A stretch of DNA of 64,000 nucleotides from Siderastrea siderea (GCA_964030785.1 OZ034968.1:26950686-27014685); one strand, 5' to 3'. Counted from the stretch's first letter, positions 43,395 to 56,355 are shown. Notes: generated from the letters alone by a model not told the origin. Numbers and translations: made by a program.

Positions 43395-44135
43395 ACACTC
43401 ACTGTAATTGTGTTACTAATTATGATAAAGATTTGTCGTTGTCGTAGCTTGCTATGCCAGAGATAGTAAACAGGAGTTGTCTCGAGAAAATTTTCTCTAA
43501 CTGTAAAACTGGTGCAAGTGTTTTACGCTTTGTCAACGTTTGAGAGCTAGGAGCTAGACGTGGCAAAAAGGGTAACTTTTCCGTTCAAATATTAATAACC
43601 CATCTTCTTCGGTCATTCACAAGAATTTAGAAACTTTTAAATCTTTAAACATCTATTTGTCTAGTGTTTTTATTGTTTCAGTATGGATACCAATTTCCTT
43701 TATTCGTGAATAATAACGAGGCATTCATCTCCACTGAACTAGCAACACATTTCCATTATCTTTGTTTAACCGAGTAATTGTTTTAGAATGGAGCAAGATA
43801 AACAACAGAAGGAGTCGGCGGCTTGAGAGTCGTTAGTTACAGTTTCTGCAAAAAGGATTCCGTGGAAAATTTGAAACCTAGTTATGAAAGAATAAAAGGG
43901 TAGCATTCCGTGGAAAATTTGAAACCTAGTTATGAAAGAATAAAAGGGTAGCATTTATTTTTCCATCATTCTATAGAAGATGTCTTTTCCACTGAGCTGT
44001 TGGACGACAAGAAAGAAATCTTGGTTTCCATAGTATCCTAAATGGCTTGTAACGCACGCTGTCTTCAACGTACCTAGCATAAGACGTTTATACTCGGAGT
44101 GAACACAAAAATCGTAAAACATTTTCTTGTTGAAG

Positions 44136-44181
44136 ATGAAAGGCGTTGGTGTTGTGATTATGATTCTCGCGATTTTTAGAG
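44136..44181 (+). CDS. Leader (signal-peptide) exon, MKGVGVV type, copy B
   Basis: Twin of 29340-29385 with one substitution (MKGVGVVIMILAIFR), ending AGAG|GTGAGT in phase 1. Frame and donor survive in both copies, which hints at function. It could be an alternative first exon for the Ly6 body exon at 48742, upstream of the leader at 46434; this is inference. Confidence 0.45.
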
Positions 44182-44654
44182 GTGAGTCCGTTAACTCTGA
44201 AATTTTGAACAATGCGTTTGTTTCAAACAATGTGTACATTATAATGTGCACGTGTGTGGCTATTTCAATGGATAATATATTCAGTCTGAAGTATCTCCTC
44301 CAGTTACGCCTTTCCCAGTTAGGTTCCGCTCAGTGATATAAGAGGGCCAATCATCAGTAATTTATTTGAAGCACCTGCCTACTGGCTTTTACCAAAGAAG
44401 TAGGAACTACTTCGGAAGGGTGTTAGGAAATTTAAATTGCTTAAGTAATGATGATCGTGTTTCCATCTCAAAATGTGTGTGTTGCGATCCAGCCTAGTAA
44501 TGGACAGCCGTTCTGCTAGTACATCTTATAAATTGCCATCTAAAAGATGAATGAGAATGACAAAGGAATCAAAGCAGGACATTCAGCTTTAGTGGGTGGC
44601 CTGTTTTCATTTAGGGAGGACTGAGCGTCGGAGGCTTCGTTAGCTTCTTAGTTA

Positions 44655-45105
44655 TGCTCTTATTTGCTAGGCCTAAAACACTGTACATTATAGACTTTCT
44701 CAAAAGTCCTTCGCTTCTCATTTCCGGTTCCGGTGGGGTTTGTCGCGCTTCCGAAAAAAAAAGGAGAAAAATTCTGAGCTCGACTTGCGGGCAAGTCTAC
44801 GTACATTAGTAAGGAGGCTACTTTCTTAAGAAACTGTGGCGGTACGCCGGTGGTGAAGTGAAACATAATTATATAAAAATATGGACTTATTTGCTAGGTT
44901 AAAACACGGTACATTTATAGACTTTCTCAAAAGTCCTTTGCTTCTGATGATCATTTACGGTTCCGGTGGGGTTTTGCGCACTTCCAAAAGAAAAATTCTG
45001 AGCTCGACTTGTGGGAAAAACTACGTACATTAGTAAGGAGGCTACTTTCTAAAGAAACTGTGGCGCTACGGCGGTAGTGAAATGAACCGTAAAAATATGG
45101 ATTAT
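44655..45105. repeat. Tandem duplication of about 230 bp, copy B only
   Basis: Two units share TAGACTTTCTCAAAAGTCCT, GGTTCCGGTGGGGTTT, CTGAGCTCGACTTG and ACATTAGTAAGGAGGCTACT. Copy A (29880-30080) has a single unit. Confidence 0.85.
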
Positions 45106-45112
45106 TGGAGTT

Positions 45113-45244
45113 GATTAGGTAAATTGGCCACGGTAAAGAAACTCAAAAGCTGACGTTATGAACTTTAGCGCTTGGTCAGAGCGAAGGGTTAACGTTCGGA
45201 ACGTCAGCTTTTGAGTTTCTTTACCGTGGCCAATTTATCTTATC
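45113..45244. repeat. Foldback element, copy B
   Basis: Twin of 30094-30225. The arms AACTCAAAAGCTGACGTTAT and complement are retained, with more substitutions in the centre. Confidence 0.85.
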
Positions 45245-46433
45245 AATTCAGTTGTTAAATACAATTTTCACATGGACCTTTCCTAAGTTGAAAACCTGTG
45301 CCTTGAGGCTATTTGATCCATTGTGTTCTACTGTCTTTATTTCTGACATATGAGCCCTGAGGGAAGAAACTCAGAATGTTTTTTCTTGCGACTTCATCTC
45401 GTGTATGTTAAGTGTGGACAACGCTTATTTCGGAAAAAGGGTAGCCTGAGAAAACAGCCGACGTTTCGCGAGGTCGCCACTTGAGCCCTCGCAAAACGAC
45501 GTCTGAGTAACGAGCGCAGAAACTGCATACTGATGATGTGCACTACCCAGATCTTGCTTCTGATTGGTTGAAAGAAAGTTCCCGCTCCTTGATCAAACAT
45601 ACAGGTCACGAGAATAAAGGAAATGATCACCAAGCATGAAATGTCTTGATGTTTTTGTGCAAATTCTCTCAACTAGTACCATGAAAAATGTATGGGAAAA
45701 TTAAGGAGAATATGTATATTGATATTGGGGCTTCAAGGATTAACAATTTTCACCGCAAATTAAGCGAACTTTTTATCCAAAAATATGGCAAATAAAATCA
45801 ACATTGAAGTTATAGACTGCCTGAGGTCTGCGAGCAGACTACCGAAATTGAGAATTATTACAGTACTATTATCGGATGTGAGGATATTTTGAGGTGGTTA
45901 TTTATCATGTCATACCCAACGTGCTCTCGTAGAATAACTGTTTTAAAATTAGTGATTGTTTCGGTGACGCACACATGGTCATGAGTTACCGAACGTTGCT
46001 GCTTATGTTTTCTGCCAAGATATCATTTAAATATTGATTTCTGCCCTGATATGCACGCAAAATGTTCATAAATATTTTTTAATCAGGTATCAAAATTAGT
46101 ACTCCAATTTAAGAGAAGCAAAAATCGAAGACATCTGGTTCCACTCGAAATTTTGGAATCTTTAAGACATTCTAACTGTAAGGGAGTAATAACATTTTTA
46201 AATATACAGTTGCATCTTTGGAGGCGAATATCGTGCTAGAGTGCATATTTGTTCCATTGTGCGATGTCATAACGGGGATAATGAACATAGCATTTAAGGA
46301 AGATCTGTTTCCATAGCACCCTGATGGGAAGTTCACACATTAAAAGGGCAGTGTAGGTTTTTTAAAACCCAAGGTGACGAATGTGTGGCATGTTTGCGGC
46401 TCCATCGATGCCAAGTTCTAAGCTGTTGCCAAA

Positions 46434-49076
46434 ATGAACGACATTTATGTTCTCCCCTTAATCTTGTCTGTCCTGGTTTATAAAGGTAAGTAAGCGGTTA
46501 AGAAAGAGCTTATTGCAGCTGTTTTTAAATTTATCTAATTACTTAAACGAAACCCTCCTCTTGTTTATTCGGATAATTTTAACTTTTGCTACAGGTTGCA
46601 TTCACGCTAAGAACTGACGCGATTGATTCTTTCCAACTGATTCAATTCAAACTTCTTTGAGCGAACGGCCTTTGTTTGCTTTTAAGATAGGTGATCTTTA
46701 CGTATGGAGCAGTACGTTTGGGGAAATTACCTTCCTCTGAATCGACAGCGCTGAGTTGGAAAATTAGGCGAGTGACAGAACGTATTGATATCGAAAATAA
46801 TATTGTACATATAGCCATTGTACTTCAAAAATTGTCAATTGATCCTGACTTGTGACTGGAGCCGAGTAAGGCTCACGGCTTGTTTTTTAAAATTATTTTT
46901 AAAGAAAGGCAGAAATTTTTGTCTATACATTTCCGGGGTTGATTCACGTTTTCAAGCGGCGGAAACAACATGTTTAAAAGTTAACCATTAGCAAAAGAAG
47001 ACCCCAATTCCTCTTACTAAATTTATCATTTCTAACGCTTATCCTTCTTTTGAATTTCAAGTGAATGACAGAGACTAATAGAGAGTTCTCTGGTGAAAAT
47101 GTCCTGTTTCGTTTTTTTTTCAAAAGTATTGGTAGGGACTGCATTTGAAAAGAGACAAACGGCCTGTGTCTATTGTTGAAAGCCGTCAAAGAAAGTGAAG
47201 TAAACAAGATAAAACATTAAGGATTAATGTACATGAAAAAGATATCATGAATTGAATGAAGAAATACCAGTGTCTTTTATTTGAGATCAATTAAAGGATG
47301 TCACGTTTCTGTCTGTCATGGCCTTAAGGGATATTAAAATTTAATAGACCACCTGGATGTCGCTTTTAGACTTTCGTATTTATCTTAACCAAACATCAAA
47401 ATCGCCAGTGCTAGTAAACATACATGGAAATTAGTTGAGCCCAGTACATTGTTGAGTTATCTACAAACAATGGCACCTCGAGTACAAAAATACAACGAAA
47501 ACACTCCGTACTGCGTATCAGCTAGTTCAGACGCCAACTGTTCCCGTTAATCAACTCAATGGATTATCTTTCCCTTTTCATCCCTGCTAATTTAGGCCAA
47601 TTTAAACTACCACACGAAATGGTATCGTTCTGCCATTAACCGTAACCAATCACATAGCGCGTAGTGACAGACGCCTATCAAATAATTGCCTTTGCCAGGA
47701 TTTCAGATGTTTGACAAAGGCCCCTCTTACTTCTCGTGGTTTAATAAAATTATTTTCTTCGAAAATAACTCTTCCAAAAACCAGAACAAGAGAGGTTCTG
47801 ACAGGTGCTCTGTTTCAAAGTTGAACATTAATTTGTAACTTGAATAATCTACAAAATTGAAACAGCGAGGTACATTTTTGAAACCAGAGATAACCTGTAG
47901 GTGTTTGTTCGTAGAAAAACACCTTTCAGTTAACGAATCGCCCGCGGTAGTGAAAAAAAGTTCAAACTTCATCCGTTGAAATGGATACCCCGTTCAAGAA
48001 CACTTTTTCTCATGTTTTCTGGGCCCAATGGTTTGTCTACTCGTTTAACTGTACCTCTTGCAGAGAGTCATAACTGGAAGATGTAGTTTTACTTAAAATT
48101 AAGTAAGAGTTTAACCAACACAAATTGCAAAACATCGCAAGTATTTTGTCTCGCATCAGCTAAAATATGCACAAACCGGGTCGAAAAATTTTGAAAAATT
48201 GAAGCTCTCTGTCCCTGTTCTTTACCTTTATATCCATCCCTGTCTCATGTTGTTTCAATACTCGTTATCAGATTGTACTTATATCAAGTTTTTGGAACGG
48301 TCTCGGTCGAACTTTTGGAGGAGTATGATGGCAGCTGGTGGTGGATGTTGTGATGTCTTCTTATGGTGGTTGTCGGTAGCGACGCTCGGGGACGCAGGAG
48401 CGGATCCAGTATCTTTTCAAGGGGGGGGGGGGGTTGCAAAACAAAAATCGGCTATTAGTTTGGTGATGAAAAAGCAATAGACACGAGGAGTCAGACAAGT
48501 TCGGAAACTTCCCAAAGGGGGGGGGGGGGGGGTTGCAACCCCTTCAACCCTCCACCTGGATCCGCCCCTGGGAAGCTTATACGCTTCCAGACAGAAATTT
48601 GTCAAAGGGACCATTGATGGTATTGGCCTGACAGTCTATAAGCTGTTCAATTAACTGTAAGGATTACATTCATCATTCATATAATTCAGTGTTAATTTTT
48701 ATTCTCGGATTTTAAACCTGATCTATAATATATATTTTCAGGTTCTGCCTTGCTGTGTAATGTGTGTGAATCTCGTAACTCCTGGAAAGACTGCTATGAC
48801 AACCGAAGTATAGTTAATTGTTCAAGTGTTGATCCGGAATTCGACGTTTGTTTTAAAGTTCACAGAGCATTCAAGAGTAACAACTCTGAGAGTCACGTCT
48901 ATACTAAAGGATGCGGATACCACGAGCAATGCAACGGGGACGAATGCAGGGAATATGGACACTGGTGCAAAGTAGACTGTTGCAATTTGGATAAGTGCAA
49001 TGCTTCTCAGACAGTGCAAGCTACTTATATGACGTATTTCTTGCTTGCAGTTTTTACTGCTGTCCATTTCCTTTAA
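46434..49076 (+). CDS. Ly6/three-finger GPI-anchored surface protein, two exons
   Basis: Exon 1 (46434-46485) is MNDIYVLPLILSVLVYK plus one base, donor AAAG|GTAAGT; exon 2 is 48742-49076, acceptor TTTTCAG, phase 1. Together they give 128 residues. After the signal peptide the mature part starts near GSALLCNVCESRNSWKDC. Twelve cysteines follow the Ly6/uPAR order: CNVC, KDC, VNC, DVC, KGC, EQC, DEC, HWC, then VDCCNLDKCN. The CCxxxxCN end is diagnostic. A hydrophobic tail, TYFLLAVFTAVHFL, after a small-residue region (NASQTVQA) fits a GPI-attachment signal. Expected location is the outer plasma membrane; ligand unknown. The 2.26-kb intron carries a G-rich MITE (48395-48570). Related interrupted exons lie at 8241-8566 and 61388-61737. 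Confidence 0.85.
48395..48570. mobile_element. MITE in the Ly6 intron with poly-G blocks
   Basis: CAGGAGCGGATCCAG at the left and CTGGATCCGCCCCTG at the right are inverted ends of a widespread animal MITE type. Two G-runs (48421-48433 and 48519-48532), each followed by TTGCAA, lie inside. No matching target duplication was found. Confidence 0.75.
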
Positions 49077-49572
49077 GAAGGGACTCTGAAATATATTAGT
49101 TTGCTACAGCGACGAATCGGGGGATTATTTACTGCTGTAACGCTGGACAGTAGATACGGTCCTGTTTCTAGTACTTAGACACCACACCTCAGCCACCCTA
49201 TCAAATGGGTTAAACCCTGGGTGGGGGTCAGGGTGTGGTTTATTGCAACCCTGTACAACTCGACCGAAGCTTCAAGGCTTATCAAGCTGGTCGCGCCTAC
49301 CTGAAGTATCTTCAATGGCGATCTTTAGGTTGACAGCTTTAGTCGAATTTTCGTAGCGAGCAAATCTTCAAAGCTTCAGCGAACGAAAACCAACAGTACA
49401 GTTAAGAAAAACCTCCAAAACACTTGTATGTTTTTATTTGAACTCGATTGTATGATAGGGTGATTTCATTCACAGTGTAGATGTGCATACTAACTGTAGT
49501 CTTATTTAGCATCATCCAGAGGTAACTTAAAAAGCACTGAGATAAAAACTAATTACAGTGGAAGTCCGTTAA
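49077..49572. other. Ly6 3' UTR and downstream spacer
   Basis: No second gene is seen. No AATAAA was recognised close to the stop; the nearest cluster is AATAAACTTAAATAAAG at about 50074, after a MITE. Confidence 0.3.
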
Positions 49573-49889
49573 GGACGGTGCCTCCTAATGCAGAGGTATT
49601 TTTGCACAGGTTGTGACTATGGGGGGGGGGGGGGGGAACACGCAGACCTTAGGAGGGCTATTGAAATCCAAAAGAAAAAATGTAGGTAACCACGCATTGT
49701 TTAGAGATAATTGAGCAACCACAATTCTAAAAGCATTTTCTTTCCAAATTTGCGCTCAATTATCCCTGAAAAATGCATGGTGACCCCCAAATTTTCTTTT
49801 TGGATTCCAATAGCCCTTGCTAAGTTCTGCTTTTCCCGCATAGACATAAACTGCCCAAAAATACTTTTGCATCGGTAGTCACCGTCCTT
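49573..49889. mobile_element. MITE, TTAA-type, about 317 bp
   Basis: TTAA precedes GGACGGTGCCTCCTAATGCA at the left. The complement of the right end is GGACGGTGACTACCGATGCA, followed by TTCA (a decayed TTAA). Inner arms AAAATTTG...GGATTCCAATAGCCC also pair. A 17-G run starts at 49621. Confidence 0.8.
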
Positions 49890-50440
49890 CAGTATGAACC
49901 CTAGTTCCTAGTTGCAAAACTTTCAGAACAAAGAATAGCATTTTCTACAGCAATTGTATATAGACGATTTTATAAGGTGATTTTCATGTTCACATTTTAG
50001 CATAGTTTTATTATTTGAATTCACTTGTAAAGTTTTATCTAATTCAGCTCTAGAGCTGTAACTTCAAAGCTTCAATAAACTTAAATAAAGTAAAAAAAAT
50101 AAAAATAAATAGACCATCCCGAGATGCGCAGTAACAAAAGGAGGCAGCTATCGTTAATATGACGACCAACGGGCCATTAAAAATAGTGCTTAACAACGGA
50201 ACAATGAGATAAAAACGGATGAATTTTTCTTTGGGACTGAATAAAGGCGGTTGGTACTAAGGCGTGCTTCCATTCGGTATAATATTCTCGCAATCAATTA
50301 ATATTATTAAAATATTTTAAAAAAATATTCAGAGTTTCAGTTTTTTAGATGTCCATCGTTTGAGAGTTCCAAACCTGACTTGCTTTGTTGTAGGATTGCA
50401 AGTATTACTGTTAATTTATATTGTACTGATTTTTATTTAA

Positions 50441-51042
50441 GGTGGCTCCCTAGAGTTTCTACAAAAGTGACTATACGAAATGGTAAGACTTGCAAAAGAA
50501 ACCCTAGTTCTGTTGTCTTGCAATCTTTGTTCCTGCAGTAAGGTTACCAACATAATTACCCTTATTTTTAAGTTTTTGCTTCTAAGGCAGAGGCCGTTGT
50601 CATGACAACAAAGCATCTAAAGAATGGCAGATATTTGCCATTAATTCGCCTTTTTTCTGAAATATTTTCATTTTCCCTCGGTGAAAATTTTTTTAACTTT
50701 CCTATGTTGTGAAAATGATTTTGACTAACATTTTGCAGGGGAAAAAATGTGGGGTCGTTCAGACGGATTCACCGATATCACGTGATTTCTTGTTTTTAAC
50801 CATTAAACTGAATTGCTCGGACAGAATATTTCCAAAAAATAATATGTGAAAGGTAGCGTTATTATCTCAAAATGTGCAAAATTTAAAAAAAAATTCACCG
50901 TAGGAAACGCGAGAAATTTACTGTTAACTTTGCTTATATTGGCTATGCTGACGTCATAAAATATCAGGAAAAACCTACGATTTTATGTGAGCGCGCGCAG
51001 ATTACTACAGCTCGCATCATCAGCGCGCTATAGGGAGGCACC
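50441..51042. mobile_element. MITE, TTAA-type, about 602 bp
   Basis: TTAA|GGTGGCTCCCTA at 50437-50452 and TAGGGAGGCACC|TTAA at 51031-51046 give an inverted end of 12 bases with one mismatch and an exact TTAA duplication. This fits a Kolobok/piggyBac-like non-autonomous element. Confidence 0.82.
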
Positions 51043-51822
51043 TTAAGGTCATTGCCCTGTATTGCATTGCACATCCTTACTGCGGACGATTTGCTGCTTC
51101 ATTAGCGCGCGCTCACAGTGCGCGCACGTTCAGGGCCCAATAGGTTTCCTAGGAGGCTAAGCTAATCAGAGAAAAGAAAAGTCACTGATTTACTCTTAAA
51201 CAAGCATGGTGACCTATCTTTCAGTTTTCCGCATATTTTTGACCTACCGTTCATCCTCTTTTTGTTCAAAGAGTTAAAAAAAACACATGTTTGAAAAAAA
51301 ATTATTACTAGAAACGCGTTACTCATGGAGATGAAATCACAACCTCAAGAACACGCACGTGAGGAAGGTTTGAAGTCAATTTCATCTGATGTTTTGAGCA
51401 TCTGCCATAGAACATCTAGTAAATTGTTCCTTGTTATCGATATTTTACCTCTATTACATTGTTTCAAGATTTGCTTTGCTTCCTGTTCCTATGGAAAGTA
51501 GCGTAAACTGGTCAAATAAACGTGTTTGTTAGGCGAAATTGCGTGGAATTATGGGGTACCTTGAGACGATGACATCTCGTAAACGGACATGGGGACCTTT
51601 TCTTTTTATTTTACATTTCAAAACATTGCACGATAGATAACAACTTGTGAAAGTTTGACAAAAATCGTATGTTAAATTTTATTTCGGGGCAATGACCTTA
51701 ATCGAGAGCCATGGCTTAATCTTTTGGCTTGGCTTGATCAACTTAAATATGTCGTCTAACCATTCGGATAAACAACGCACGCCCGCTAGAGACTGGGCAC
51801 CACCAGTTGTAGAAAAACAAAG

Positions 51823-54800
51823 ATGGCGGACGGTTTGATAGCAGATGGGCTAGCAGATGTGGCCGGTCGAATCCTTGAAGCTGTCCATTTTGCCGCTTTT
51901 AAACATAAGGATCAGCGGCGAAAAGATCCTGAGAAAACACCTTACATTAATCATCCCATCGGAGTAGCTTATATCTTGTGGAAGGAGGGCGGAATTCACG
52001 ACACAGAAGTGCTTCAGGTGAGACGCCGGCCGCTGGGCAGAGGAAATTGACCAAATTATCTTTAATCTTTAGAAATTGCGATAATTACCACAGACTCCCG
52101 GTGTAATTAATCGATAAAAATCGATCATCGGATTGCTAATGGATGAATTTAGTTAATTAATATTGGTGATCGATGATTAATTGATAATCACACCGAACTG
52201 CATTTTTGGAGAGCTTCATAAGCTGTTCTTCCTCGATAGGATTAGCGTTATTATCCTTGATGAAGCTCTCCAAAATGGAAATTGTTGGTTCCGTGCGGAT
52301 AATTTGCTAGCCCCACTGTGTTCACATTTATCAGCTGCTGAATGTCGGTGACATAGTGGCCGTAGCATTTAGGAATGCACTCGCTGCAGGGTCCACCCCA
52401 CAGCCATTTCCTGTCAATTACAGGGTGTGGAAAAAGACTGAAAGAAGGCCCTTTCGGATGCCGCTTTGCATCAATAGGGGGATCTTTGATCCCTAAAAAG
52501 TAAAGCAGAAATGGTGAATAGTGAATTGGTTAACATAGGCTAAGGGGGTCCTTTTCGTAATTTTTCTTTGATCAACGCAATTAATTACTCGCTCCTGATT
52601 GGCCAAGTGCAAAATTTCACTCTGACTCTTAATTGATTTCTTCACTTTATTAACTTTTAAGCCGGTGGGATTGTGGCCAGAATTTTACCCAGTCATAGGT
52701 TGCTGCTCTGGAGTTTGACTTTTAGAGAGTTTTAGTCTGTACCATGTTACGAAACACAAAATTAACCAATTGCAGCACAGTATTAGAAAGATAGATAAAA
52801 TATAACATGTAGGGGTGAGGGTGGGGGAAGGTTCCGGTTCACTTGAAAAGTGTGGAATCCACCCAAACGACATTTATCAACTCAGTCTTTATATTTTTAA
52901 CATATTGGGGGTAATCAGGAAATTTAAGATGGACAACATGTACGACTTTTAAAATCCGAAATATAACGTTTTATTGACAATGCCCCACCCCTGGGCTGAC
53001 CTGTTTTAGCAAATGCCCCACCCTTGGGAAGTAAAAGTTAGAAAATGCCCGACAAATGCCCGGGGGGGAGGGAATAAGCAGGCTTGGAATTGACAGAGCC
53101 ATTATTGCATTCCCTTTACAAGTTTCAACAGAGGACACAAGCGGTCATTACAAGTAAACACAGCTTTTATTTATTAGCCCGTTCTAGGCATTCAGATAGT
53201 TGAGCTCATGAGAAAAAAACATTTTTCCCATTCTTTTGCTCACTATATTTTTCACTCGCACGTCACTACCTGAAAGCCCCGAACAGGCTATCATTTATGG
53301 TCAATTATTCTTGGAAGATCATGTTAACGTTCATTGGACAGCGTAACAAGCCTCTCATGGATTAAATTATTTGATTAAATGAAGAAGTGCGGCAAATGAT
53401 ATAGCTGTTAATGATTGATAATTATTGATGATAATCGATATTAATCGATGTCAATTATGATTATCGATTACTAATCGATAAAAAAATCACACAAGTGTCA
53501 GTCATCGATTGCTCACTGATTACCGATATTAATCGATTAAATAACATCGATTTTTTTTTTCGATTATTGGTATCATTGATTAATTACCCCAGGCAGGTAG
53601 AATAGATCCATCAATAGTAGTGATCAGCGGCTAGTTAGACACATACTAAAGTATTCATTGTAACATACAACAACACTCTGGTAGTTGTCATCATCAGGAA
53701 ATTACCAGGTGGGCATTTATAATATAGTTCATCCATGATTATTATCTGCCCCAAGGCCTGGGGCAATACAAGGGTCAGTTTTGAATACAGTTTCAGTTTT
53801 ATAGCTATAAAGCCATCAAACACTCCATAGAGAAAAACTCCAAGGTTCTTTTTGAACCTCTACATAGTACAAGGGGCGGAGGGCAGAGGGTTACCGAACA
53901 CCCTTCTTCCCATACCCTAACTAATCCTGGTTGCCTCCCTTGCGTTGCTTTTTCCTGCCCTTAGAACTTTTTTTTTCCTGTGGAAAAAATATCAAGAATT
54001 ATTTCATACCACACATCACTGTATACCACACAAGTGAATAGTGTTTTTTTGCATGCTCTGATTGTCTGCTCAGATTCGGGATAGAATTTACTATTCACCT
54101 CCAAGCAAAGCAGCAGTTACCTTGCACGAGCTTTTGCCCATTTATAGGAAAACAAAATAACACTTTGTGGCTGGCTATTCACCTGTGCACTAAAACTATT
54201 CATTTTCACCCCAGTACCAGTGAACACTGGTGGATATTTACTTTGACTCGAGCAAATAATTCTTAGACATTGAGTGTTTACCAAAAAGAGCTGGAATTTT
54301 TTGTTGGACTGTACATGTAAATTGTAACTAAAGGATATTTTGGTTTTCATGACTGGAAAATTTCCAGAATAAATGAAATGGCTGGAGAGATAGTCCAAAA
54401 TTTCCCAACTGGAACTTATCCAAATGGAAAATTGTGTTTTATTTGCCTTTTATCTACTAATTCCAGGCCCTGCACCAACAGGTGAACCAGTTCCAGACTC
54501 TCTATGGAATGAGCCCAAATGGAACTCCCATTTGTGAGGTTTTCCTTACCATTTGCACAAACTGTAAACATCCATTGTAAACTAACTCTTTTCCCTTATT
54601 TCTTCCATCCCAGTTACCTTGGAAATCTGGCTTCCTGCTCTATCTTAATTTTTGTAAATGTAGTTTTCTGGCCCAGCCCTTTTCTCCCCCCCCCCCCCCC
54701 CCCTTCACCATATAATATAAGCAAATGAATTCTATACATCTGAACTATTTGGGTGTTGTTGAAAGCTCTCTGATATAACAACATAACAACATTATAATTG

Positions 54801-56209
54801 TTTATCTGAGCACTTTCCAGTCAACAAATCTAAAAAAGGAAAATAATGCAAGTTCCATAAATAGAACTATTTCTTGTCAGGTTCCCTTTAGGGATTGTGT
54901 GCCATCAAATAGTGTAAGCCTCACAGCTGAGTATCTTTGCTGGACTGGTGAGCTTTTGTTGGGAAACTTGTCCAAATTTGTCTTTTTACTTTTGCTGTTT
55001 TTTTTAAACAATTTTCGTGCTACAAATGAAACCTCAATGTTAATGATTTTGTAATTATGCTGATAATGTTGTTATTGTGTATTACTGGCTCATGTAAAGC
55101 CTTAGCTTAATTTCATTTTGCTCACTTCAGGCATCCATGTATTTGGGCATTGAAACTTTTTGCAACACATTGTAAGTGTCATCATTTGTTGTATATCTTG
55201 TGTATTATGAAGGCGGCCATTCTTCATGACACTGTTGAGGACACCAATACCACTCTTGATGAAATAGAATCAAGATTTGGACCTGAAATACAACACATTG
55301 TGAGTGAGGTGACGGATAACAAAAGCCTGCCAAAACTGGAACGCAAGAGACTTCAGATTGCTCATGCAAAAACATGCAGGTTTGTAGGATTCTTTTAGTG
55401 TGATCGCTAAATTTAAGTGCAGTTTTGTTCAGTAACGGAGTTTTCCTTCCAGTATTTGATGGGTGTGATGCAAGAAGGGCAAAAGTCAAAATCCATTTTT
55501 TTATTTATTTTTTTTTACCTGAAAACTAAATTTCTAAGGGTTTTAGCCGCTAAGGCTCATCAAGGCCAATGCTTAACTCCGATTTCTGTTGCATGAAATG
55601 ACTAGGAGCATCACAATTCCCCCCCCCCACCTCCTGCTGGATGGGATGCTTAGTCCATCACAAGATACCCGGCATAAAGTGACACAGAGCATCACTGCTC
55701 CTGCAATCCTGGATGGGATTCTAATCCATCGCAGTGGTTACCACCCAGCTTTTCTGTTAGGATTCCCTAACATTGTGTTGGCACTCATTTATACACCTGT
55801 GTAGAGAAAGATAATGTGAAGAAAAGATTCTTGTGTTAGTAAACAGCACGATTTAATGCAGGGACCAAGAAGAAATAATAGCTTTACGTAGGAGTTGGTT
55901 TACATTTAAATATTATCCATGGCTACTGCACTCATGATTAGTGAAACATTAAATGTTTTAATAAATGTGTTTCTCATTTATTTCAGCCACAAAGCGAAGC
56001 TAGTGAAGCTTGGTGATAAACTATACAACTTAAGAGACCTCAATCGTGCCACCCCAGAAGGCTGGACAGAGGAAAGAGTTACTGAATACTTCCATTGGGC
56101 GTATAAAGTTGTTGAAGGGCTCAAAGGAACCAACGAAGCTTTAGAAAAAGAACTACGTGAACTGTTTGTTCAGCGCGGTGTTATTAAAAATGAGGAAATT
56201 ATTTCTTAG
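51823..56209 (+). CDS. HDDC3: MESH1 / HDDC3, HD-domain nucleotide hydrolase, three exons
   Basis: Exons: 51823-52017, 55213-55379 and 55987-56209 (donors CAG|GTGAGA and CAG|GTTTGT; acceptors GAAG and TTTCAG), giving 194 residues. The product starts [20 protein letters not shown]. Metal ligands of the HD fold are present: His44 (INHPIG), His70-Asp71 (LHDTVEDT) and Asp131 ([14 protein letters not shown]), each exactly nine residues later than in the 179-residue human protein. Also conserved: [29 protein letters not shown] and GTNEALE. Known: MESH1 is the animal relative of bacterial RelA/SpoT hydrolases and removes phosphate from ppGpp and NADPH. The start follows AAAG with a good Kozak context. 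AATAAA at 56356-56361 is the likely poly(A) signal. Gene intact, surely functional. Confidence 0.95.
52018..55212 (+). other. MESH1 intron 1, repeat-filled
   Basis: Holds ATCGATTA-rich stretches (52105-52195 and 53400-53590) and a hairpin (GAGAGCTTCAT...ATGAAGCTCTCCAAAA, 52207-52276). It also has AATGCCCCACCC words at 52979-53065 and a poly-C run near 54687-54703. Nothing coding is recognised on either strand. Confidence 0.5.
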
Positions 56210-56355
56210 TAAAATCCAAACAAGTGTGAGGAAAGGAAAACTATGGTCTATATTATATTGTTTATGGTTTGTATATTGTAGTCTTTAGTGTATTTATTTT
56301 ATAGGTACTGAAATTCAGGGGATTAAAGACTTATCATTGTTTGCATTGCAGATTA

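Larger units (their letters stand above)
43395..48150. repeat. Segmental duplication, copy B (paralogs 11268-18560 and 29150-33560)
   Basis: 43395-43905 matches pieces A1+A2, with the uninterrupted TTTT target at 43521-43524. 43950-48150 matches copy A at 29150-33560. Copy B joins directly what copy A separates by 10.6 kb (18.56-29.15 kb, holding VPS26 and the 21.6-27.9 kb repeats). Copy-B-specific changes are a 49-bp tandem duplication (43858-43954), a tandem duplication of about 230 bp (44655-45105), and an element near 45440-45580. Confidence 0.85.
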
